In this document: positions 57,099-64,000 of the stretch, piece after piece | How positions within the stretch are numbered: position 1 is the stretch's first letter | How the letters are laid out: each line of letters opens with the position of its first letter | Source of the DNA: DATFVJ01 sp963851085 | GTDB lineage: Bacteria > Actinomycetota > Actinomycetes > Streptosporangiales > Streptosporangiaceae | Assembly (NCBI GenBank): GCA_963851085.1 | Contig: CAWKNX010000010.1 | Location: 248,001 to 312,000, forward strand | Length of the DNA stretch: 64,000 nucleotides | Direction of reading: 5' to 3' | Notes under the pieces: model-generated | What the model was told of the DNA's origin: nothing | Seen by the model: only the letters and a program-made list of their open reading frames with translations | The model's database searches: none | Program-made: the position numbers and the translations under genes

Positions 57099-57599
57099 TC
57101 ATCCGGCGGACTCCGGTGAGCCGTGCAGGGATTCTTGCAGTTCCTTTTCCGCGTCCTTGGACAGCGAGGTCTTCAGCACGGTGCCGCCGAACTTGCTGAG
57201 CGCCTCGACGGCCTTGTCCGGGGTGACCTTCTCGACCATGAGGAACAGGGCCGAGGTGCCCGGCTTGAGCATGTCGCGGACTTGTTCCTGGAAGGCGTTG
57301 TCGATGCCGGATTTAGTGATCTTTCCCATGAGGGCGCCGAGGCCGGCGCCGATGGCCAGGCCGAAGAAGGGGACGAAGAACAGCACGCCGAACAGCAGGC
57401 CCCAGAACATGCCCCAGGTGGCGCCGGTGCCGACGGGGTGGTGGCTGGTGTGGACGTGGAACTTGCCTTCCTCGTCGCGGACGATGGCGGCGATGGCGTC
57501 GGGTTCGATGATGAGGTCGCGGGCGAGCCGTTGCGCTTCCGCGGCCGCCTGTTCCGCGGTGGTCTCGTCGGGATATCCGATGGCGATCAGGTCAGCCAT
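57099..57599 (-). CDS. DUF1269 membrane protein
   Basis: 166 residues from ATG 57599, with AAAGGAGA 11 bases upstream. It begins MADLIAIGYPDETTAEQAAA, the usual DUF1269 ferredoxin-like opening. After LARDLIIEPDAIAAIVRDEE and a His-rich HVHTSHHPVG segment come two short membrane helices around FGVLFFVPFFGLAIGAGLGA. The C-terminal part (GTSALFLMVEKVTPDKAVEA) completes the fold. Members are often co-located with stress and permease genes; the molecular role is unknown. Confidence 0.85.
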   Translation of the reverse strand: MADLIAIGYPDETTAEQAAAEAQRLARDLIIEPDAIAAIVRDEEGKFHVHTSHHPVGTGATWGMFWGLLFGVLFFVPFFGLAIGAGLGALMGKITKSGIDNAFQEQVRDMLKPGTSALFLMVEKVTPDKAVEALSKFGGTVLKTSLSKDAEKELQESLHGSPESAG

Positions 57600-57768
57600 G
57601 AGGGGTTCGTCTCCTTTGTGGATGTCCATAAGTGAATGTTGTCGCCGGGTCCGAGTCCACCAACTGCCAGGGCCGCCGCGCCCCGCCCGCAGCGGGTGAT
57701 CCTCTGGCAGCCGTCATCAACGACGCTGGCGACGACAGCGCCAGCGCCTTGCGCCCGGACCGGCCGTC

Positions 57769-58197
57769 CTAAGCGTCCATCACCTCGTGGCTGCCGTAGG
57801 CGCAGAGGGCGTAGAGCGCGATCACATCCACCGCGATGATCGTCAGGGACCAGAACGGATAGGAGGTGATGAAGAACATCTGGCCGATAGCGTTCAGCCC
57901 GACCACGACGACCCCGAACCACCGCGCCAGTTGATTGGCGGTCAGGACCCCAACAGCGGCGATCAGCTGAAGGACACCCAGGATCAGGATGATCCAGCCC
58001 CACGTACGCAAGCTGCCGAAGACATAAACCGCATTCGCCACGAAGACATGTGACTTGGCGATGGCGGCGATGCCGTCGATAAGGTTGAAGAAGCCAAGCA
58101 CGGCCAGGAGGACGGACGCGAAAACCACCATGCCGTGGCCGCGCGCGTATTCCTCGCTTGATCCGGCGCCGGGTCTCATTGTTGGTGCCGACGTCAT
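57769..58197 (-). CDS. DUF7144-type four-helix membrane protein
   Basis: 142 residues with GGGAGG upstream of the ATG. Four helices: MVVFASVLLAVLGFFNLIDG, then WIILILGVLQLIAAVGVLTA, ARWFGVVVVGLNAIGQMFFI and WSLTIIAVDVIALYALCAYG. The GIAAIAKSHVFVANAVYVFG loop is conserved with the truncated paralogue at 3305-3517. The function is unknown; the family is abundant in actinomycetes, near stress or energy genes. It stands upstream of DUF1269, the gap being 169 bases. Confidence 0.8.
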   Translation of the reverse strand: MTSAPTMRPGAGSSEEYARGHGMVVFASVLLAVLGFFNLIDGIAAIAKSHVFVANAVYVFGSLRTWGWIILILGVLQLIAAVGVLTANQLARWFGVVVVGLNAIGQMFFITSYPFWSLTIIAVDVIALYALCAYGSHEVMDA

Positions 58198-58262
58198 GTT
58201 TGCCTCCCTTGCCCGAGTTCTACAAACCCTCGTTAACTCCAGACTGCGCCAATGCGGACGTA

Positions 58263-59750
58263 TCAGACGTCACCCGGGCGGGGTGAGCTCGCCGTCCGCG
58301 CTTTGCCTGGGGGCTGGTCGCCGGCGGGCGCGTCGGCTGGGTGGGGCGGGTCGGCTGGGCGCTCAGCGGTGGGTGTGCCGGCCGGGCGGGGGTCGGTCGC
58401 CGGTGCCCCGGCTGGCCGCTCGGGGGCCGTCTGCGCGTCGGCCAGGCGCGCCGAGTACACGTCGGCCACGAGGCCGACCTCGTGGGTGGTGAAGGTGCGT
58501 TCGCGGCGGACGTCGCGGGTGAACGCGACCCACCAGGTGAGGATGGCGCCGAAGCGGTTGCGGAATCCGGTCAGGAATGCGATATGGATGAACAGCCAGC
58601 CGATCCAGCCGATGAAGCCGCTAAGGTGCAGGCGCCCGGCGGACACGACGGCGCGGCCGCGGGAGATGTACGCGGCCGAGCCGAGGTCGTGGTAGCGGAA
58701 TGGCTTGACGGGTTTACCTTCGGCCTGGTGCCGGATGCGGCGTGCGGCGTACAGCCCGGACTGCATGGCGACCTCGGCGACCCCGGGGAGCTTGTCGTGG
58801 CTCATGAGGTCGCCGAGGACGGAGATCTCGGGGTGGCCGGGGATGGTCAGGTTGTCATCGACGATGATGCGCCCGGCCCGGTCCCGCTCGGCGCCGGTCG
58901 CCTCGGCGAGCACGCCCGCGATGGGGGGCGCCTCGACGCCGGCTGTCCACAGCACGGTGCCGGCGTCGTAGCGGGTGACGGTGCCTGCCGTGCCGCGCAC
59001 CTGCAGCCCCTCGGCGTCGACGTGGGTGACGAGTGTGTGCATGTGCAGTTCCACGCCCAGGCCCTGCAGGGTGCGGGCGGCTTTCGCGGATAGCTGCGGG
59101 CCGAAGGCGGCCAGCGGTTCGCCGCCGCCGTCGAAGAGCAGCACGCGCGCGTCTTCCGGCTTGACGTTGCGGAACTCGGCTTTCAGCGTCTTGGTGGCGA
59201 GTTCGCGGATCTGGCCGGCCAGCTCGACCCCGGTCGGGCCGCCGCCGACGAGCGCGAAGGTCAGCCAGCGCAGCCGTTCGGCTGGATCGGTGGCGGTTTC
59301 GGCCATCTCGAACGCGCCGAACACCCGCCGGCGGATGGTGAGCGCGTCGGAGATCGTCTTCATGCCAGGTGCCCACTGGGCGTACTCGCCGTGGCCGAAG
59401 TAGGACTGCTGCACACCAGCGGCGACGATGAGGTCGTCATAGCCGAACTCGATGCGGCTGCCGCCCGGCCGCAGCGCGTGCACCCGCCGGCCCGCCGGAT
59501 CGACGCCGGTCACCTCCGCGAGCACGCAGTCGACGTTCTTGTACCCCTGGAGGACCTTGCGCAGCGGGGCGGCGATCTGGCCCTCGGACAGGATGCCGGT
59601 GGCGCACTGGTACAGCAGCGGCTGGAACAGGTGATGGCTGTTGCGGTCGATGAGGGTGACGATGCATCCCTTCAGCCGCCGCGCGGCGAACAGCCCCGCG
59701 AAGCCGCCGCCCACGATCACCACGCGATGCGGCCCGGTTTGGTTTGTCAT
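58263..59750 (-). CDS. ndh: Type II NADH dehydrogenase (NDH-2)
   Basis: 495 residues. FAD site VVIVGGGFAGLFAARRL at the N-terminus, NAD site FALVGGGPTGVELAGQIREL, and the second FAD signature GHPEISVLGDLMSH, then the C-terminal membrane-anchoring region (WIGWLFIHIAFLTGFRNRFG). It is a single-subunit, non-pumping NADH:quinone oxidoreductase on the inner membrane face. The tail after ADVYSARLAD is a Pro/Ala-rich extension of about 50 residues. It is the last gene of cydA-cydB-zwf-ndh, 44 bases after zwf. The electron path is NADH to quinone to cytochrome bd. Confidence 0.9.
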   Translation of the reverse strand: MTNQTGPHRVVIVGGGFAGLFAARRLKGCIVTLIDRNSHHLFQPLLYQCATGILSEGQIAAPLRKVLQGYKNVDCVLAEVTGVDPAGRRVHALRPGGSRIEFGYDDLIVAAGVQQSYFGHGEYAQWAPGMKTISDALTIRRRVFGAFEMAETATDPAERLRWLTFALVGGGPTGVELAGQIRELATKTLKAEFRNVKPEDARVLLFDGGGEPLAAFGPQLSAKAARTLQGLGVELHMHTLVTHVDAEGLQVRGTAGTVTRYDAGTVLWTAGVEAPPIAGVLAEATGAERDRAGRIIVDDNLTIPGHPEISVLGDLMSHDKLPGVAEVAMQSGLYAARRIRHQAEGKPVKPFRYHDLGSAAYISRGRAVVSAGRLHLSGFIGWIGWLFIHIAFLTGFRNRFGAILTWWVAFTRDVRRERTFTTHEVGLVADVYSARLADAQTAPERPAGAPATDPRPAGTPTAERPADPPHPADAPAGDQPPGKARTASSPRPGDV

Positions 59751-59794
59751 GCCGCTCCATCTCCCACGGCCGGTCGGCCGGGTTAGCCGCGCTC

Positions 59795-61168
59795 CTAGCC
59801 GGCGGGGTCGCGCCAGGTATCCCCGTCCGGCAGCAGCCGGTCGGCTTCCTTGGGGCCCCAGGTCCCCTTGGCATACATGTGCACGGGGACGACGTCGCCG
59901 AGCACGGGATCGACGACGTTCCAGGCCGCTTCGACGGTGTCCTGGCGGGCGAACAGCCAGCGGTCACCGCCGAGGGCGGCGCCGATGAGCCGGTCGTAGG
60001 GGCGCATGTCCGCCCCGGGCTGCTGGGCGAACGTCAGTTCCTCGTGCTCGGGCTGCCATCCGGCGCCGGGCTTTTTGCCGGCCAGGGTGAGGCCGACCTC
60101 GGTCTCCGGCCAGATCCTGAAGCGCAGTGAGTTGGCGGCCGGCGAGGGCTCGAGCCCGAAGACGTCGTGCGGCGCGCGCCGGAAGCGGATGGTGATCTCG
60201 GTGGCGGTCACCGGCAGGCACTTGCCCGCGCGGATCATGATCGGCACCCCGGCCCACCGCCACGAGTCGGCGCCGAGCCGGACCGCGACGAAGGTCTCCG
60301 TGGTCGAGTCCGGGTCCACGCCCGCCACGTCGTGATAGCCGTCGTACTGGCCGCGCACCGTGTGCTCCGGGGCCAGCGGCCGCAGCGAGGCCACCACCCG
60401 GGACTTGGCGTCCCGCCACGATCCCAGGCCCGTCCCGTCCGGCGGATCGGCGAGCACGGTCGCCAGCACCTGCAGCATGTGGTTTTGCACCACGTCGCGG
60501 ATGGCGCCGGTCCGGTCGTAGAACCGGCCCCGGTCGGCGACGTCGAACGCCTCCGCCATGGTGATCTGGATGCTCTGCACATGGGTCCGGTTCAGCAGCG
60601 GTTCGAGGATCGAGTTGGCGAACCGGGCGAACAGCACGTTCTCCACCGGGTCGAGGCCCAGCCAGTGGTCGACCCGGTAGATGGCGTCCTCCGGGAAGAA
60701 CTGGTGCATGGTGGAGTTGAGCTGCCGCGCGCTGGCCAGGTCGGTGCCGAACGGCTTTTCCACCATCACCCGCGCGCCCTGCGCCCGGCCCGCTGACGCG
60801 ATCCCCTGGGCGATGCGCCCGAACAGCGGGGGCGGCACCTCCAGGTAGAACAGCGCCCGGGCGCCGGTACCCATCTCGCCGGACATCGCCGCGTAGGTGG
60901 CGTCATCGCCGAGGTCACCATCGACGTAGCGCAGCAGCCCGAGCATCTTCGCGGCGGCCGGGGCCGCCGGGTCCATCCCGTTCAGCTTCAGTGATGCGGC
61001 CGCGTAGTCGCGGAACTGCTCCAGGCCCCATCCGCTCTTGGCCACGCCAATCACCGGTACGCCGAGAACCCCCCGATCGACCAGCCCGACCAGCGCGGGA
61101 AATGTCTCCAGCTTGGCCAGGTCGCCGGTCGCGCCGAAGATGACAAGCGCATCCACTCGATCAGTCAT
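59795..61168 (-). CDS. zwf: Glucose-6-phosphate dehydrogenase homologue with altered motifs
   Basis: 457 residues, usual length 460-510. Fold signatures are intact: FGATGDLA (Rossmann start), MVEKPFGTDL, and the GAIRDVVQNHMLQVL helix containing the general-base His. But the active-site signature, normally RIDHYLGK, reads RVDHWLGL (residues 165-172), so the phosphate-contacting Lys is Leu. The cofactor segment after GATGDLAK is also changed (LETF in place of RKLxP). The enzyme oxidises glucose-6-phosphate with NADP in the pentose-phosphate pathway; here the activity or substrate may differ. It lies between cydB (37 bases) and ndh (44 bases), with no devB, opcA or 6PGDH alongside. Confidence 0.8.
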   Translation of the reverse strand: MTDRVDALVIFGATGDLAKLETFPALVGLVDRGVLGVPVIGVAKSGWGLEQFRDYAAASLKLNGMDPAAPAAAKMLGLLRYVDGDLGDDATYAAMSGEMGTGARALFYLEVPPPLFGRIAQGIASAGRAQGARVMVEKPFGTDLASARQLNSTMHQFFPEDAIYRVDHWLGLDPVENVLFARFANSILEPLLNRTHVQSIQITMAEAFDVADRGRFYDRTGAIRDVVQNHMLQVLATVLADPPDGTGLGSWRDAKSRVVASLRPLAPEHTVRGQYDGYHDVAGVDPDSTTETFVAVRLGADSWRWAGVPIMIRAGKCLPVTATEITIRFRRAPHDVFGLEPSPAANSLRFRIWPETEVGLTLAGKKPGAGWQPEHEELTFAQQPGADMRPYDRLIGAALGGDRWLFARQDTVEAAWNVVDPVLGDVVPVHMYAKGTWGPKEADRLLPDGDTWRDPAG

Positions 61169-61205
61169 TCGTGCTCTTCCTTCCCGCGGTGGGCAGGTTC
61201 GTGGC

Positions 61206-62273
61206 TCATATAGGAGGTCCCGGGTCCGGGGATGTCACCATGGTGCCGCCCGGCGTGCGCGGCGGCGCGGCGGTCGCGGCCGCGAAATCGTCCCGGCTGA
61301 GGCGCCGCCGGAAGACGTAGTAAGTCCAGGCCTGGTAGGCGAGCACGAACGGCAGGAAGATGACGACCACGACCGTCATCACCTTCAGGCCATAACTGCC
61401 CGCGGCGGTGTTGCTGATGGTCAGGTCGTACGCCTTGTTCGTGCTCGACACCATGACACGCGGATAAAGGTCCACGAAGATCGACACTACGGTGGCGGCC
61501 ATGGCGAAGGTGGTCGCGGCGAAGGCCCAGCCCTCACGCTGCTCATAGACGAGCCAGGCGGCGGCGAACACGGCCAGCACCGCGGCGATCTCCGGCAGGT
61601 TGGGGAAGAAGCCCTGTCCCGCGGTGACATGGGTCCACGACGCGAACGCGAGCACGAGGACCCCGGTCACCGGCGCGGCCCGGCGGGCCAGGCGGCCGGC
61701 CCGCTCGCGCACGTCTGCGGTCGTCTTCAGGGCCAGGAAGGTGGCGCCGTGCAGCACGCACAGCGCGACCAGGGTGATCCCGGTGAAGATGCCGTAGGGC
61801 TGCAGCAGAGTCCAGAACGAGCCGGTGTATTCCTGCTTGGAATTGATCGGCAGGCCGTGCAGCAGGTCGCCGAGCGCGACCCCGATCAGCAGCGGCGCCA
61901 GCAGGCTGCCGCTGGTCAGCAGCATGCTCCAGGTGCCGCGCCAGCGCGGCGAGTCATGCTTGCCGCGGTACTCGAACGACACGCCGCGCACGATAAGCGC
62001 GGCCAGCAGCAGCACCAGGGCGAGGTACATGCCGGAGAACATCGTGGCGTACCAGCCGGGGAACGCGGCGAACATGGCGGCCCCCGCCACGATCAGCCAG
62101 ACCTCGTTGCCGTCCCACAACGGCCCGATCGTGTTGATCGCCGCGCGCCGCCCAGGCTCGTCCCGCCCGGCCAGGCCGTGCAGCATGCCGACACCGAAGT
62201 CGAAACCCTCCAGCACAAAGAAACCCGTCCACAGCACGGCGATGACGATGAACCAGAACCCGGCCAGTGTCAT
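61206..62273 (-). CDS. cydB: Cytochrome bd ubiquinol oxidase subunit II
   Basis: 355 residues from ATG 62273. The subunit II pattern is clear: WFIVIAVLWTGFFVLEGFDF at the N-terminus, GPLWDGNEVWLIVAGAAMFA, FRGKH-type loop (FEYRGKHDSP), PVTGVLVLAFASWTHV and the C-terminal helix FLPFVLAYQAWTYYVFRR. It is a scaffolding subunit homologous to CydA, binding no haem of its own. It starts 7 bases downstream of cydA, implying translational coupling. Confidence 0.95.
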   Translation of the reverse strand: MTLAGFWFIVIAVLWTGFFVLEGFDFGVGMLHGLAGRDEPGRRAAINTIGPLWDGNEVWLIVAGAAMFAAFPGWYATMFSGMYLALVLLLAALIVRGVSFEYRGKHDSPRWRGTWSMLLTSGSLLAPLLIGVALGDLLHGLPINSKQEYTGSFWTLLQPYGIFTGITLVALCVLHGATFLALKTTADVRERAGRLARRAAPVTGVLVLAFASWTHVTAGQGFFPNLPEIAAVLAVFAAAWLVYEQREGWAFAATTFAMAATVVSIFVDLYPRVMVSSTNKAYDLTISNTAAGSYGLKVMTVVVVIFLPFVLAYQAWTYYVFRRRLSRDDFAAATAAPPRTPGGTMVTSPDPGPPI

Positions 62274-62280
62274 CGCGGCC

Positions 62281-63666
62281 TCAATACTGGACGGCGGGGA
62301 TGGGCAGGCCGGCATCGCCGGCCGGTGCGGCGGGAAGCTCCTTGCGGGCGTAGCGCCGCATCAGCACAAAGTCGACGACACCGAGCACGGTGTACAGGGC
62401 GGCGAACACCACCAGGCTGATAACGACGCTGGTGGCGCTGACCGACGGGGACACCCCGTTCCTGGTCAGCTGCACGCCTTGCACGATCCACGGCTGGCGG
62501 CCGCTCTCGGTCAGCAGCCAGCCGCCGGTGTTCATCAGGAACGGCAGCACCACCGCCCAGATGGCCGCCCGCAGGAACCACCGCGACACGGCGATCTTCT
62601 TCCGCCTGATCAGCCACAGCCCCCACACCCCCAGCCCGAACACCCCCACCGCCGAGTACGCCATCACCCGCATCGCCCAGTACTGGATGAACACGTCCGG
62701 CACGTAGTAACCGGGCCCGTACTGGCTCTGGTACTGCGACTGCAGCGGGTTGAGCCCGACCACCTGGCCGTTCCAGTGGTTGGTGGCCAGCAGCGACAGC
62801 AGGTGCGGGATCGCGATGATCTGCGTCGGCGTCTGGTCATTATTACCGCCGCCGATCTGGAACAGCGAGAACGAGCACGGCTGGCAGGTGGACCACTGCG
62901 CCTCCGCCGCCGCGATCTTCATCGGCTGGTACCTGGCCTCCACCACCCCGAGCTCGCTGCCCACGAACATCGCGAAGATAATCGCCGGGACGAGCACCAC
63001 CAGCGACAGCCGCGCCGACCGGCTGAAGATTTCCCTGCCGTCGCGATGGCGCAGCTGCCACGCCGACACCGCCAGCATGACCGCCGCCCCGGTCACCGCC
63101 GACGCCAGCAGCACATGCGTGTACCCCCACAGGAACACCGGATTGGTCAGCACCGCCCAGATGTCGCTCAGCTGCGCCGCCCCCGCCTTGTTCGTGGTGT
63201 AGCCGACCGGGTGCTGCATCCACGAGTTCGCCGCCATGATGAACGCCGCCGACAGCACCGTGCCCAGCGCGACCGCCCAGATCGTCAGCAGATGCACCCG
63301 CCGCGACAGCCGGTCCCACCCGAACAGCCACAGCCCCAGAAACGTCGACTCCAGGAAAAACGCGGCCAGCCCCTCCATCGCCAGCGGCGCCCCGAAGACA
63401 CCGCCGACCGTCCGTGAATACTGCGACCAGTTCATCCCGAACTGGAACTCCTGCACCAGGCCGGTCACCACGCCGACCGCGATGTTGATCACAAGCAGGG
63501 TGCCGAAGAACCTCGTCAGCCGCAGATACTCATCCCGCTTGCTCCGGTACCACGTCGTCTGCAGCAGCGCGGTCAGAAATGCCAGCCCGATCGTCACCGG
63601 GACGAACAGGAAATGATAGATCGACGTCATCGCGAACTGCCACCGCGCGAGATCGAGCTGGCTCAT
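62281..63666 (-). CDS. cydA: Cytochrome bd ubiquinol oxidase subunit I
   Basis: 461 residues from ATG 63666, with GGGAGGG upstream. The start MSQLDLARWQFAMTSIYHFL places the haem-ligand His at position 18; a second ligand His lies in LWGYTHVLLAS, and the Met ligand in YWAMRVMAYS. The quinol-site Q-loop ends GWLLTESGRQPWIVQG, and the loop is the short type. The enzyme reduces O2 to water at high affinity with quinol. It heads the block with cydB, zwf and ndh. The ABC exporter cydDC is not in the window. Confidence 0.95.
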   Translation of the reverse strand: MSQLDLARWQFAMTSIYHFLFVPVTIGLAFLTALLQTTWYRSKRDEYLRLTRFFGTLLVINIAVGVVTGLVQEFQFGMNWSQYSRTVGGVFGAPLAMEGLAAFFLESTFLGLWLFGWDRLSRRVHLLTIWAVALGTVLSAAFIMAANSWMQHPVGYTTNKAGAAQLSDIWAVLTNPVFLWGYTHVLLASAVTGAAVMLAVSAWQLRHRDGREIFSRSARLSLVVLVPAIIFAMFVGSELGVVEARYQPMKIAAAEAQWSTCQPCSFSLFQIGGGNNDQTPTQIIAIPHLLSLLATNHWNGQVVGLNPLQSQYQSQYGPGYYVPDVFIQYWAMRVMAYSAVGVFGLGVWGLWLIRRKKIAVSRWFLRAAIWAVVLPFLMNTGGWLLTESGRQPWIVQGVQLTRNGVSPSVSATSVVISLVVFAALYTVLGVVDFVLMRRYARKELPAAPAGDAGLPIPAVQY

Positions 63667-63758
63667 CCGCCCTCCCGTTACGCGATCCGAATTCGCCGTC
63701 TGGTTGACGGGCAACGCCGCCGGAGATCATCTCCGCCGCAGGGCGCCGGCCGAGCCGG

Positions 63759-64000
63759 TCAGGAGGATGACACCGGCCGCGTGTGCTGCTGACCGTTCCG
63801 CCAGGCGCCGACCCCGGCGGCGGTTGCCACCCTGGCCCGGGCCAAATGCCGCTTGGCGAGCTCGCCCGGAGGTGTTTCCATCTGCTGTACCCACCGCCGG
63901 CCGGCCGCGAGTACGGCCGAACTGCCGATCGCCAGGCCGGTCAGCCCGATGACGCCGCCGATACCCATCAGCAGCACCCCGCTGAGCAGCAGTCGTGAGT
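63759..64000 (-). CDS. Small membrane protein, cut by right edge
   Basis: An open minus-strand frame runs from the right edge to a stop at 63759. The readable part is a Gly-rich helix (GIGGVIGLTGLAIGSSAVLA), then a basic amphipathic segment RRWVQQMETPPGELAKRHLA and RVATAAGVGAWRNG. It lies 92 bases upstream of cydA on the same strand, so it may be the preceding gene of the operon. The family is not recognised, and a start inside the window (ATG near 63968, GTG near 63980) is possible. Confidence 0.45.
   Translation of the reverse strand, partial: SRLLLSGVLLMGIGGVIGLTGLAIGSSAVLAAGRRWVQQMETPPGELAKRHLARARVATAAGVGAWRNGQQHTRPVSSS

Noticed and set aside
61038..62420. 460-codon plus-strand frame
   Set aside because: Antisense of zwf, cydB and cydA; not a protein-like composition.

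Overview
The window is high-G+C DNA of a filamentous, soil-type actinomycete. The evidence is strong G/C bias at third codon positions, GTG starts, purine-rich ribosome sites, a SigE-type ECF sigma factor, LAL-type LuxR, PadR, HxlR and MarR regulators, a geosmin synthase and a PadR-linked permease-prefix gene. No rRNA, tRNA, phage or CRISPR locus was seen. The species cannot be named from the sequence.

Layout. 1-11 kb: a DUF2252 protein cut by the left edge, a class II amidotransferase, a frameshifted YbdK-type ligase, an MMPL exporter, a truncated CPBP protease, a small RAM-domain protein and a secreted Asp-box propeller. 11-21 kb: GNAT, nitronate monooxygenase, TrmO, ROK kinase, LigC-type ligase, a DpgC-like oxygenase, and MarR and HxlR circuits with visible operators. 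21-31 kb: a broken LAL regulator, an MreB-like ATPase, an ECF sigma factor, a pair of membrane proteins, a truncated permease under an ArsR-like operator, an HtrA-type protease and an M15 peptidase. 31-43 kb: HrpA helicase, an UPF0104 membrane protein, an AlkZ-like protein, a single-chain PheRS-like ligase, and a tightly coupled padR / SpoT-type HD / cyclase-like operon. 43-55 kb: a frameshifted geosmin synthase, two gene remnants separated by a small transposon-like element, an esterase, TetR, LURP-one, SDR, ferritin-like, PTH2-type and leucine-rich-repeat genes. 55-64 kb: a K+ channel, small stress-type proteins and the block cydA-cydB-zwf-ndh.

Working together. The clearest unit is cydA-cydB-zwf-ndh: NADH dehydrogenase II feeds quinol to cytochrome bd, next to a G6PD homologue whose substrate and cofactor motifs are altered. 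The padR-HD-cyclase operon looks like a small regulatory unit built from nucleotide-signalling folds. It converges on a gene for a lone PheRS-like ligase.

Decay and repeats. The window holds at least ten truncated or frameshifted genes (MFS, DUF7144, YbdK, sarcosine-oxidase, CPBP, DUF1801, methyltransferase, SDR, flavin/PNPOx-like, LAL, GlgX, geosmin synthase, permease-prefix and ICMT pieces). It also carries two dispersed small repeat families: a 105-bp palindromic element (three copies) and a 172-bp element with about 20-bp terminal inverted repeats (two close copies and one divergent relative). Several minisatellites occupy the intergenic space.
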